A program made the translations under genes and the position numbers. A stretch of DNA of 64,000 nt from 34-65-8 sp964516135 (lineage in GTDB: Bacteria > Pseudomonadota > Alphaproteobacteria > Sphingomonadales > Sphingomonadaceae), in assembly GCA_964516135.1 (NCBI GenBank), contig CAZEWN010000019.1, forward strand, positions 7,981 to 71,980. The letters run 5' to 3'. This document shows positions 36,983-44,971 of this stretch, in pieces (the stretch's first letter is position 1; each line of letters begins with the position of its first letter). The notes beneath the pieces are model-generated. The model saw only the letters and a program-made list of their open reading frames with translations. It was not told the origin of the DNA and did not search any database.

Positions 36983-37116
36983 GGGCGCAAGCCGGATTTT
37001 CCGGCAGGGGCCACACCTGCGTTATCGCCGCGGGTGGCCAATCATCCCGGCTGGAACCGCACGTGCCTTCGGCGCGCGGGCGAAGGCTGACACCGTAACG
37101 GAAACGGAGAATAACC

Positions 37117-37659
37117 ATGAAACTTGCAAGCATCGCCGCCGCCGTACTCGCCGCAACGACGCTGGCCGGCGCCGCCCACGCGCAGGGTGCCGCCGCCACC
37201 TCGGCGCCAGCGGCAAATGTCACGGTTGGGGCCACTGTTATCGGCCCTGATGGCACGGCGGTCGGAACCGTTGAGAGCGTGGCCGATGGTGTGGTCACCG
37301 TCGACACCGGCAAGCACAAGGCGCCGCTGCCCGCGAACGCGTTCGGCACCGGCGAAAACGGCCCGACGATCACCGTCACCAAGGCGCAGCTCGACACGAT
37401 GATCGACGAGCAGCTTGCCGCAGCCCATGCCCAGCGCGATGCGCTGCTGGTCGCGGGGGCCGAGGTCCACACCGCCGATCACCAGGTGCTGGGCAAGGTC
37501 GAGAGCATCGACGGCAACAACGTGATTATCACGCGCGCCGAAGGTCCGGTTACGCTGCTGCGCGAACATTTCGCCGCGATGGACAACATGCTGATGGCCT
37601 TGTTCACCGCCGAGCAGATCGAAGCTGCCGTGGCGGGGCAGGCGCAAGCCGGGCAGTGA
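37117..37659 (+). CDS. exported protein with a duplicated PRC-barrel-like domain
   Basis: Predicted periplasmic protein of 180 residues, signal peptide cut after AHA-Q near residue 22. Two similar modules follow: VGATVIGPDGTAVGTVESV with VVTVDTG, and AGAEVHTADHQVLGKVESI with VIITRAEG, each with the strand pattern of a PRC barrel. Between them is a helical linker (TKAQLDTMIDEQLAAAHAQ). Function unknown. GGAGA lies ahead of the ATG. A 13 bp hairpin follows the gene. Confidence 0.75.
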   Translation: MKLASIAAAVLAATTLAGAAHAQGAAATSAPAANVTVGATVIGPDGTAVGTVESVADGVVTVDTGKHKAPLPANAFGTGENGPTITVTKAQLDTMIDEQLAAAHAQRDALLVAGAEVHTADHQVLGKVESIDGNNVIITRAEGPVTLLREHFAAMDNMLMALFTAEQIEAAVAGQAQAGQ

Positions 37660-37682
37660 ACCGGTAGCTTTCGCGGGTGAAG

Positions 37683-37713
37683 GGTCGGGGCGCGAAAATC
37701 GCGCCCCGACCTT
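37683..37713 (+). terminator. strong hairpin after the exported protein gene
   Basis: Perfect 13 bp stem GGTCGGGGCGCGA/TCGCGCCCCGACC (37683-37695 and 37699-37711) with an AAA loop, followed by TTATCATCT. The T-run is short, but stem strength and placement between convergent genes suggest termination. Confidence 0.65.
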
Positions 37714-37758
37714 ATCATCTCTGCCTGTCACCTGAGTTTTCCCTGCCCATGGGCAGCA

Positions 37759-40047
37759 TCAGAACCGGTTGTTCTTGGGAAAACCCTGCGGCGGCATCCG
37801 CCCGGCCGCGCCGCGCGCGACCTTCCATTGCCAGATGTCGCTTTCCGTCCGGGTGCGCCCCGTCTCGCCGCCCATCGCCCAACTGAGGCCATTGGCGAGC
37901 GTGAACGTGACCGCGTCGCTCAGCCCGCCGTCACGATAGCGCTGCAGCGTTACCCCCTGCCCGCGCGCCAGCATCGGCAGTTCTTCCAGGTTGAACACCA
38001 CCAGCTTGCGATTGTCGCCCACCACCGCGACGTGATCGTGCTCGGGCGCGATTTCGCGCACCACGCGCAGTTTCGCATCGCCCTTGAGATTCACGACCTG
38101 CCGCCCCTTGCGCGTTTCGGCCAGGATTTCGTCGGTAACGGCGGCAAAGCCCTTGCCGGTGGTCGCGGCGAACAGGATCTGCGTCTTTGGCTTGTGCAGC
38201 ACCATGGCCGCGATCTGCGCCTCGGCGTCCAGGTCGATCATGCCCCGGATCGGCTCGCCGAACCCGCGCGCGCCGGGCAGCTTGTCCGCGCCCAGCGTAT
38301 AGACCCGGCCATTGTCGGCCACGATCAGCAGCTTGTCGGTCGTCTGCGCGTGGAGCGCGAAGGCCGGGCCGTCGCCTTCTTTGAACTTGTAGTCGCGATC
38401 GAGCGGCTCGTGCCCGGTCGCGGCCCTGATCCAGCCCTTCTGCGACAGGATCACCGTGACCGGCGCCTTCTCGATCATCGCGTCCATGCTGAACACGGCA
38501 GTCGGAGCGGCCTCGGCAATAGTGGTGCGACGGCGGCCAAGTGCGGTCTCCGGGCCGTACTCCTTGCGTAGCGAGGCGAGATCACGCTTCAGCCGGGTGC
38601 GCTGGCGGGCGGGACTTTCCAGCAGCTTGTTCAGCTCCTCCTGTTCCTTGAGCAAGTCCTCGCGTTCCTGCCTGAGCTCCATTTCCTCAAGCTTGCGCAA
38701 GCTACGCAGGCGCATGTTGAGGATGGCCTCGGCCTGGCGGTCGGTCAGGCCGAACTCGGCCATCATCACGGGCTTGGGCTCGTCCTCGGTGCGGATGATT
38801 TCGATAATCCGGTCGAGGTTGAGAAAGGCGATGATGTAGCCTTCGACCAGCTCCAGCCGCCGCGCGATCTGCTCCAGCCGGTGGCGGCTGCGGCGCTGCA
38901 AGATGTCGATCTGGCTGGCGATCCAATGATGCAATAGTTCGCGCAGGCCCATGACCATCGGCGTGCGTGTCGCGTCGAGCACATTGAGGTTGAGGCCAAA
39001 GCGCACCTCCAGATCGGTCAGCCGGTAAAGCGATTCCTTGAGCAGTTCGGGATCGACATTGCGGCTCTTGGGCACGAGGACGAGGCGGATATTCTCGTCG
39101 CTCTCGTCGCGCACGTCCTCCAGGATCGGCACCTTGCGGTCGGCGATGACCTGCGCGATCTGCTCGATCAGCTTGCCTTTCTGGACCTGGTAGGGGATCT
39201 CGCTGATGACGAGCTGCCACTGGCCCCCGCCCAGCCGCTCAATCCCGGCGTCGCGATCCGCCTCGTCCTTCGCCTCCGCCGCATGGAAGCGCCCGCGTAC
39301 GCGGAAAGACCCACGCCCGGTTTCGTAGGCGGCGGAAATCGCTGCCGGGCTATCCACGATCAGCCCGCCGGTGGGGAAGTCGGGGCCATGGAACAGTTCC
39401 ATCAGCCGCGAATGCTCGGCGTGCGGATTGTCGATCAGCTCAAGCGTGGCATCGACGATCTCGGCCACGTTGTGGCTCGGGATATTGGTCGCCATTCCCA
39501 CCGCGATGCCGCTGGCGCCATTCGCGAGCAGGTTGGGAAACAGACCGGGGAAGATGTCCGGCTCCTGCTCCTCGCCATTGTAGGTCGGGACGAAGTCGAC
39601 CGTACCCTCGTCCAGCCCCTCCATCAGGCGCAGCGCGGTCTTCGTCAGGCGCGCCTCGGTGTAGCGGTAGGCGGCGGCGTTGTCGCCGTCGATGTTGCCG
39701 AAGTTCCCTTGCCCCTCGACCAGCGGATAGCGCAGCGCGAAATCCTGCGCGAGGCGGACCATCGCGTCATAGACCGAAGCATCGCCATGCGGGTGGTACT
39801 TGCCGATCACGTCGCCGACCACGCGGGCCGATTTCTTGAACGCGCTGTTCGGGTCCAGCTTCAGCTGCCGCATCGCCCACAGCAGGCGGCGGTGGACCGG
39901 TTTCAGGCCATCGCGAAGATCGGGAAGGCTGCGCGCGGTGATCGTCGAGAGCGCGTAGACCAGATACCGTTCCGACAGGGCGCTGTCGAACGGCGCGTCC
40001 ACGATGGCGTCGAAGGGGTCTTTCTCGTCGTCGATGACTTCGCTCAT
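37759..40047 (-). CDS. parC: DNA topoisomerase IV subunit A
   Basis: Type II topoisomerase DNA-cleaving subunit, 762 residues. The region LPDLRDGLKPVHRR, GKYHPHGDASVYD and the catalytic tyrosine in AAAYRYTEARLT are clear. Length and absence of a GyrA box (QRRGGKG) in the C-terminal propeller favour ParC over GyrA. At the position equivalent to E. coli GyrA Ser83 the residue is alanine (GDAS), as I recall for other alphaproteobacterial ParC proteins. Convergent with the exported protein gene and divergent from the PfpI-like gene. Confidence 0.92.
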   Translation of the reverse strand: MSEVIDDEKDPFDAIVDAPFDSALSERYLVYALSTITARSLPDLRDGLKPVHRRLLWAMRQLKLDPNSAFKKSARVVGDVIGKYHPHGDASVYDAMVRLAQDFALRYPLVEGQGNFGNIDGDNAAAYRYTEARLTKTALRLMEGLDEGTVDFVPTYNGEEQEPDIFPGLFPNLLANGASGIAVGMATNIPSHNVAEIVDATLELIDNPHAEHSRLMELFHGPDFPTGGLIVDSPAAISAAYETGRGSFRVRGRFHAAEAKDEADRDAGIERLGGGQWQLVISEIPYQVQKGKLIEQIAQVIADRKVPILEDVRDESDENIRLVLVPKSRNVDPELLKESLYRLTDLEVRFGLNLNVLDATRTPMVMGLRELLHHWIASQIDILQRRSRHRLEQIARRLELVEGYIIAFLNLDRIIEIIRTEDEPKPVMMAEFGLTDRQAEAILNMRLRSLRKLEEMELRQEREDLLKEQEELNKLLESPARQRTRLKRDLASLRKEYGPETALGRRRTTIAEAAPTAVFSMDAMIEKAPVTVILSQKGWIRAATGHEPLDRDYKFKEGDGPAFALHAQTTDKLLIVADNGRVYTLGADKLPGARGFGEPIRGMIDLDAEAQIAAMVLHKPKTQILFAATTGKGFAAVTDEILAETRKGRQVVNLKGDAKLRVVREIAPEHDHVAVVGDNRKLVVFNLEELPMLARGQGVTLQRYRDGGLSDAVTFTLANGLSWAMGGETGRTRTESDIWQWKVARGAAGRMPPQGFPKNNRF

Positions 40048-40145
40048 GCCAGCTGCCCTATCACCGCGACGAGGCGCCTAGAAGGGTGGAACCACGCGCT
40101 TTCCCCACGCGTTCGCCTGAGTGTTCCCCAACCGAGGAGTTACCA

Positions 40146-40682
40146 ATGTCCCGTGTCCTGATCATCGCCACCGACGGTTTCGAGCAATCCGAGCTGATCG
40201 AACCGAAAAAGCGGCTGGAGGAAGCCGGTATCGAAACCACCGTCGCCAGCCTTGAAGACGGGGAAATCCGCGGGTGGAAGGAGAAGGATTGGGGCGACAG
40301 CGTGACGGTCGACCTGACCCTCGATGAAGTCGGGGTGGCCGATTACGACGCGCTGCTGCTGCCCGGCGGCCAGATCAATCCCGACGTGCTGCGGATGAAC
40401 AACAAGGCGGTCGGGCTGGTCAAGGAATTCGCCGAGGCGGGCAAGCCCGTCGCCGCGATCTGCCACGCCCCCTGGCTCCTTGTCGAAGCGGACCTGATCC
40501 GCGGCAAGACCGTGACCGGCTGGCCATCTATCCGAACCGACCTCGCCAATGCGGGCGCCAACGTGGTCGACGCCGAGGTCGCCACCGATGGCAATCTCAT
40601 CACCAGCCGCAACCCGGACGATATCCCGGCCTTCAGCGACGCGCTGATCGGCGCGCTGGAACGGGCAACCGAAGCGGCCTAG
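40146..40682 (+). CDS. DJ-1/PfpI family protein (type 1 glutamine amidotransferase fold)
   Basis: Protein of 178 residues with the PfpI fold: nucleophile elbow AAICHAPWLL (Cys), LLLPGGQINPD and the C-terminal NPDDIPAF. Relatives are deglycases, chaperones or stress proteases (YhbO/PfpI). Start ATG 40146 follows GAGGAG. It overlaps the convergent ferredoxin gene by 4 bp. Confidence 0.9.
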   Translation: MSRVLIIATDGFEQSELIEPKKRLEEAGIETTVASLEDGEIRGWKEKDWGDSVTVDLTLDEVGVADYDALLLPGGQINPDVLRMNNKAVGLVKEFAEAGKPVAAICHAPWLLVEADLIRGKTVTGWPSIRTDLANAGANVVDAEVATDGNLITSRNPDDIPAFSDALIGALERATEAA

Positions 40683-41011
40683 CGCGCGCTCATGTCGTGG
40701 CTATCGGCGGGTACGCGGACTTCGAGGCCATCGAGCGCCGCCGATAGCACGATCTGGCACGACAGGCGGCTGGTGCGGCAGGCACCGGCCGCGAGGTCGA
40801 GCATGTCTTCCTCGTCCTCGCTCGCGGACGGGAGGCGGTCGAACCACTCGGGCCCGACGATCACGTGGCAGGTGGAGCACGCCATCTGTCCTTCGCAGGT
40901 GCCCTCCAACGGCATCCCGGCGGCCTGGGCGACTTCGAGCAAGGGCAGGCCCACGGCGCCCTCGGCCTCGACCCGGTCGCCCTTGGGAGTCACAAAAATG
41001 ACCTTCACCAT
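40679..41011 (-). CDS. 2Fe-2S ferredoxin, adrenodoxin type
   Basis: Electron carrier of 110 residues. Cluster ligands are arranged C-x5-C-x2-C (CEGQMACSTC) with the fourth Cys in RLSCQIV, as in adrenodoxin/ISC ferredoxins. The frame is open far upstream through antisense and offset coding, but the true start is ATG 41009-41011, overlapping the desulfurase gene by 7 bp. Position after two cysteine desulfurases suggests a role in cluster assembly or tRNA thiolation. Confidence 0.93.
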   Translation of the reverse strand: MVKVIFVTPKGDRVEAEGAVGLPLLEVAQAAGMPLEGTCEGQMACSTCHVIVGPEWFDRLPSASEDEEDMLDLAAGACRTSRLSCQIVLSAALDGLEVRVPADSHDMSAR

Positions 41012-42057
41012 GTCTCCTGTGCCTTTGCCGCCGCGTTGATGGTCGCGGCGGCCCGTTCGATGTCCGCCAGCGTGGTGTAGCGCCCGAAGCCGAGGCGGAT
41101 CGCGTTCTTCGCCTGCGCATCGGTGAGCCCGATGGCCTTGAGCACGTGGCTGGTTCGGCCCGATCCGCTGGCGCAGGCGCTGCCAGCCGAGAACATCACC
41201 TCGCGGCAATCGCTCATCAGCCGGGCGACGTCGAGGCCGTCGCGGCGAATGTTGAGGTTGCCGCGCCAGCGCGCGGTTGCGCTCCCGTTTAATGTCCACC
41301 CGGCGAACAGCTCGCGCGCCCGCGCCCACGACGCTTCGACGTGCGCGCGGTCGGCCTCCATTCGCTCCGCCGCGAGCGCCGCCGCCGCGCCCATGCCGGC
41401 GCAGAGCGCAGGGCTGAGCGTGCCCGAGCGCAGGCCGCCTTCTTGCCCGCCACCCGTCTGTACCTGCGCCAGCGACACGCCATCGCGGACCCACAGCGCG
41501 CCCACGCCCTTGGGGCCGTGGAACTTGTGCGCGGAGATGGCGATCAGGTCCGCTTCGGGCGGGGCGAGGCGGCCGTAGCCCTGCACCGCGTCGCACAGCA
41601 GCAGCGCGCGCCCGGCCCAATCGCTGACCGGCTGCACCGTGCCGATCTCGTTGTTGACCTGCATCATGCAGATCAGGCGGGTATCGTCGGGTAGCTCGCC
41701 TGGCTGCGCGATGCCCTCGCCATCGACCGGGATGGTGTGGACCGCACCCACCGCACGCGCGGTATCCAGCACTGCGGCATGCTCGATCGCGGAGACCGCC
41801 ACGGTACCGCCCTGCCCGCTGCCGCGAATGGCGAGATTGATCGCCTCGGTCGCGCCGCTGGTGAAGATCACCCGGCCGCCGGGCGGGAACAGCGCCGCGA
41901 CTTGCTCGCGCGCCAACTCGACCGCCGCGGCCGCCAGTCGCCCCATCCGGTGCGCGCTGTGCGGGTTGCCGAACGCCTCCTCGCCCAGCCAGCGCACCAT
42001 CGCCTCGCGCGCCTCGGGCGCGAGCGGGGTGGTGGCCTGGTAATCGAGGTAGATCAC
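41005..42057 (-). CDS. cysteine desulfurase (first of a tandem pair)
   Basis: PLP-dependent class V aminotransferase-fold enzyme of 350 residues that takes sulfur from cysteine. Start motif IYLDYQATTPL, PLP lysine in ISAHKFHGPKG, and the active Cys in SAGSACASGSG. The short active-site loop type is IscS/NifS-like (class I). It overlaps the second desulfurase gene by 4 bp and the ferredoxin by 7 bp, forming a compact operon without IscU or SufB here. Confidence 0.93.
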   Translation of the reverse strand: MIYLDYQATTPLAPEAREAMVRWLGEEAFGNPHSAHRMGRLAAAAVELAREQVAALFPPGGRVIFTSGATEAINLAIRGSGQGGTVAVSAIEHAAVLDTARAVGAVHTIPVDGEGIAQPGELPDDTRLICMMQVNNEIGTVQPVSDWAGRALLLCDAVQGYGRLAPPEADLIAISAHKFHGPKGVGALWVRDGVSLAQVQTGGGQEGGLRSGTLSPALCAGMGAAAALAAERMEADRAHVEASWARARELFAGWTLNGSATARWRGNLNIRRDGLDVARLMSDCREVMFSAGSACASGSGRTSHVLKAIGLTDAQAKNAIRLGFGRYTTLADIERAAATINAAAKAQETW

Positions 42058-43136
42058 GGCCGCGCCATTCCCAGCCAGACCTCGCAGAACCGATCAAGTT
42101 CCGCGCGCGTGGTGTTCCAGCCGAGGCTGACGCGAATCGTGCGGTCGGCCACTTCTGGCTCTACGCCCAGCGCATCAAGCACGCGGCTGCGCTTCATCGT
42201 CCCGCTGGCGCACGCACTGCCCTGCGACACCGAGATGCCCGCCATGTCGAACCGCAACACCTGTGCGGTTGCGGAAAGTCCGGGCATCGCGATTGCAAAT
42301 ATCTGCCCCGTCGGATGCGCAAACCGATCGGCATGCCAAGTGCCGCCCGCGGCGCGGACATCGGCAGCGAAGCGGTCCATCGCTGCGCCGACGCCATCGG
42401 CTAGATAAGGCTTTCCGCAAGCCTCCAGCGCAGCCGCCATGCCGAGCGCCCCCGGCAGGTTCTCGGTCCCGCGACGATAGCCGCGTTCGTGCCCGCCGCT
42501 TGGTTCAAGCAGGGCGAAGTCCCTAACCAGCAGCGCGCCGATCCCGATCGGCCCGCCAAACTTGTGCGCCGACACGATCGCCATCGTCGATGGCAAGGGC
42601 GAGCCACACTTGCCCGCGCTTTGCGAGGCATCCCCGATCGTTATGCCGCCTGCCGCATGAACGGTCTCGCAAACGGCCGCGATGTCCTGGGCTGCGCCGG
42701 TTTCCGAATTGATCGTCTGCACTGCGACGACCGGGATTGTTTCACCCGTGAGCGCCTGTTTCAACGTGTCCGGATCCACGAGTCCGCTTCCCCCGACAGG
42801 CAGGGCAAGCGCGCCCGGCGCAGACTTGATCACCGCGTCGTGTTCGACAGCCGAAACCATCCGCTTCCCGCCACGCGCGCCGCCAAGCGCCAGTGCCGCC
42901 GCCTCGCTCGCGCCGCTCGTGAAGATCAGTTCCCCTTCCCACCCCAGCGCGCGCTTGATCCGCTCGCGGGCGTCCTCCAGCAAGGCGCGCGCCTTGCGCC
43001 CTTCGGCGTGCGGGCTGCTGGGATTGGCCCACAGCCGGAACCCTTCCTCCATCGCCGCCCGCGCTTCGGGGCGCAGCGGCGTCGTGGCGGCGTGGTCGAG
43101 GTAGATGCGGGGGCTGATGGCGAACGCTCGAAACAA
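42054..43136 (-). CDS. cysteine desulfurase (second of a tandem pair)
   Basis: Paralogue of the downstream gene, 360 residues. IYLDHAATTPLRPEA at the N-terminus, PLP lysine in VSAHKFGGPIG, active Cys in SQGSACASGTM. It differs in having a shorter central acceptor region. First gene of the three-gene operon; its ATG at 43134-43136 lies beside a promoter-like sequence that points away, toward the hydrolase. Confidence 0.92.
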   Translation of the reverse strand: MFRAFAISPRIYLDHAATTPLRPEARAAMEEGFRLWANPSSPHAEGRKARALLEDARERIKRALGWEGELIFTSGASEAAALALGGARGGKRMVSAVEHDAVIKSAPGALALPVGGSGLVDPDTLKQALTGETIPVVAVQTINSETGAAQDIAAVCETVHAAGGITIGDASQSAGKCGSPLPSTMAIVSAHKFGGPIGIGALLVRDFALLEPSGGHERGYRRGTENLPGALGMAAALEACGKPYLADGVGAAMDRFAADVRAAGGTWHADRFAHPTGQIFAIAMPGLSATAQVLRFDMAGISVSQGSACASGTMKRSRVLDALGVEPEVADRTIRVSLGWNTTRAELDRFCEVWLGMARP

Positions 43137-43164
43137 TTGCGATTTGGGGCGGGAACCCTATATA
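43137..43164 (+). promoter_or_regulatory. candidate housekeeping promoter of the alpha/beta hydrolase gene
   Basis: TTGCGA at 43137-43142 and TATATA at 43159-43164, 16 bp apart, with transcription expected to start near 43170, about 50 bp before the ATG. It abuts the start codon of the divergent desulfurase gene. Confidence 0.45.
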
Positions 43165-43219
43165 CGCCGCGCCCCGGCGCGCGCCAGCCACGCGCCACAT
43201 TTCTTGCAGGTTGCCATTC

Positions 43220-43876
43220 ATGCCCTCAGTGATTTTTCCCGGTCCCGAAGGCCGCCTCGAAGGCCGTTTCTCCCCACCACCGCGCGCACGCGCGCCGGTG
43301 GCAATGATCCTTCATCCGCACCCGCAGGGCGGCGGCACGATGAACGACCGGATCACCCAGCACCTTTACAAGACCTTCGTCGATCGCGGGTTTGCGGTTC
43401 TGCGGTTCAACTTCCGCGGTGTCGGCCGCAGCCAGGGCAGCTTTGACAATGGCATCGGCGAACTGAGCGATGCCGCCGCCGCGCTCGACTGGGTCCAGTC
43501 GATCCATCCCGAGGCCCAGACGACCTGGGTGGCCGGTGTTAGCTTTGGCGCGCTGATCGGGATGCAGCTGCTGATGCGGCGGCCGGAAATCCGCGGGTTC
43601 ATCTCGATCGCTCCACCCGCCAACATGTACGATTTCAGCTTCCTCGCGCCGTGCCCGGCCAGTGGCATCTTCATCCAGGGCGCCGCAGATACGGTGGTGC
43701 AGCCGCAGGCGGTGCAGAAGCTGGTCGACAAGCTGCGGACCCAGCGCCACATCACCATCCACCACGAGGAAATCCCGCGCGCCAATCACTTCTTCGAGAA
43801 CGAGCAGGACGACCTGCTGGCGTCGGTGAACAACTATCTCGACTTTCGCCTCGACCCTTCCTGCCCGATCAAGTGA
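43220..43876 (+). CDS. alpha/beta hydrolase
   Basis: Serine hydrolase fold of 218 residues, similar to YsgA-like proteins of the COG2945 type. Features: HPHPQGGGTMNDR, FNFRGVGRSQG, nucleophile GVSFGAL, aspartate in GAADTVV and histidine in RANHFF. Probably cytoplasmic. ATG 43220 is chosen over a TTG three codons earlier. Substrate unknown. Confidence 0.9.
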   Translation: MPSVIFPGPEGRLEGRFSPPPRARAPVAMILHPHPQGGGTMNDRITQHLYKTFVDRGFAVLRFNFRGVGRSQGSFDNGIGELSDAAAALDWVQSIHPEAQTTWVAGVSFGALIGMQLLMRRPEIRGFISIAPPANMYDFSFLAPCPASGIFIQGAADTVVQPQAVQKLVDKLRTQRHITIHHEEIPRANHFFENEQDDLLASVNNYLDFRLDPSCPIK

Positions 43877-43974
43877 CCGCCCCGGTCTTTTGATATTGCG
43901 ATAGCGCCCTGAAATCCGGTGGCTTTTCGCCACGCGAATTCGTTTCGGCGCGCGACAGGGATGTTGTATCATCG

Positions 43975-44003
43975 CCTCATGACGGGAACCTGCCGTCATG
44001 AGG
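43975..44003 (+). promoter_or_regulatory. 11 bp inverted repeat overlapping the TonB gene ribosome site
   Basis: CCTCATGACGG (43975-43985) and CCGTCATGAGG (43993-44003), perfect arms with a 7 nt loop. The right arm runs into the AGGAGAGGAG ribosome site 9 bp before the ATG. It could be an operator or an mRNA hairpin that masks the ribosome site. Preceded by an AT-rich ATGTTGTATCAT stretch at 43961-43972. Confidence 0.6.
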
Positions 44004-44012
44004 AGAGGAGCA

Positions 44013-44687
44013 ATGGCCTATCTCGACAAGACTAGCCCGCGCGACCGGACCACATCGATTGCCACTGTTATCGCGGTTCATGCGGCGCTGGGATATGCGC
44101 TGGTGATCGGGCTGCAGGCGACCGGGGTCATCAAGACCGATCGCCCGCTCACCACCGTCTTCATCGAAGACGACTTCCCCAAGCCGCCGCCGCCCAATCC
44201 AGTCGACGATCCACAGCCGGCGCCGCAACAATCGCAGGTTTACACCCCGCCGATCCCGACCCCGCTGGCGCAGGTCGATCCGGGGCTGACCACCACCATC
44301 ATCCTGCCGCCGCCAACGCCAAACGTGATCCCTTCGGCGACGCCGAGCACCATCCCTGACGTGCCCGGAAACCTGTTGCCGCCCGCCGCCGAAGCGGTCG
44401 CCGCCCGGCCGCGCGGCAATCCCGGCGGCTGGATCGGGGAGCAGGATTATCGCAGCAGCTGGATCAACCGCGATCTCAGCGGCACCGCGGCCTTCCGGCT
44501 GGGCGTTGGCGCGGACGGACGCGTGGAAAGCTGTTCGATCACCCGATCGACGGGTCATGCGGAACTGGACAGCGCGACCTGCGCCTTGCTGACCCGGCGG
44601 GCGCGTTTCGAACCGGCCCGCGATTCCTCTGGCAATCGGACCAGCGGGACATTCGCCAGCTCGGTCGAGTGGCGCATTCCCGACTAG
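44013..44687 (+). CDS. TonB-like energy transducer
   Basis: Inner-membrane protein of 224 residues: one N-terminal transmembrane helix (about 18-37), a Pro-rich periplasmic spacer (PPPPNPVDDPQP and on, about 55-120), and a C-terminal TonB domain (GTAAFRLGVGADGRVESC, then LTRRARFEPA). It would couple ExbBD proton motive force to outer-membrane receptors. No exbB/exbD or receptor gene is in the window. ATG 44013 is preceded by AGGAGAGGAG. Its stop overlaps that of the convergent small gene in CTAG. Confidence 0.88.
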   Translation: MAYLDKTSPRDRTTSIATVIAVHAALGYALVIGLQATGVIKTDRPLTTVFIEDDFPKPPPPNPVDDPQPAPQQSQVYTPPIPTPLAQVDPGLTTTIILPPPTPNVIPSATPSTIPDVPGNLLPPAAEAVAARPRGNPGGWIGEQDYRSSWINRDLSGTAAFRLGVGADGRVESCSITRSTGHAELDSATCALLTRRARFEPARDSSGNRTSGTFASSVEWRIPD

Positions 44688-44884
44688 TCGCTCGCTTGCT
44701 GGATCGGGGCGGTGCCGGTGGCGCCCGGCACCGTCCAGATCGCGACGTTGAGGAACGCGATCACGGCCAGCACCACCATCAGCAGCGGTTGCTTCACCAC
44801 GCCGGTGCGCTTCCACATCAGCCACGCGCCCGCCAACAGGGCGATCCCCGCCAGCATAACGATCGACAGCACCGCGCCCTGCAT
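44684..44884 (-). CDS. small two-helix membrane protein of unknown function
   Basis: A 66-residue hypothetical protein with two hydrophobic helices (about 4-24 and 33-51) joined by a short basic loop (WKRTGVVKQ). The frame is open further upstream, but only the part from ATG 44882-44884 has membrane-protein composition, and AAGGAGAT lies just ahead of it. No family recognised. Confidence 0.7.
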   Translation of the reverse strand: MQGAVLSIVMLAGIALLAGAWLMWKRTGVVKQPLLMVVLAVIAFLNVAIWTVPGATGTAPIQQASD

Positions 44885-44971
44885 CCGGCATCTCCTTCGT
44901 CGCATCCGTAACCCGTGTGGCGCGGGACGCAAGGTTTTGACAGGCAAGGGTTCGCGCGCCACAACCGTGGC

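Noticed and set aside
36991..37005. Small hairpin GCCGGA/TCCGGC as terminator of cca
   Set aside because: Only 6 bp of stem and no T-run after it.
40679..42097. One long 472-residue frame containing ferredoxin at its end
   Set aside because: Only the last 110 residues are a protein family; the rest is an offset frame of the cysteine desulfurase gene, so a fusion is not supported.
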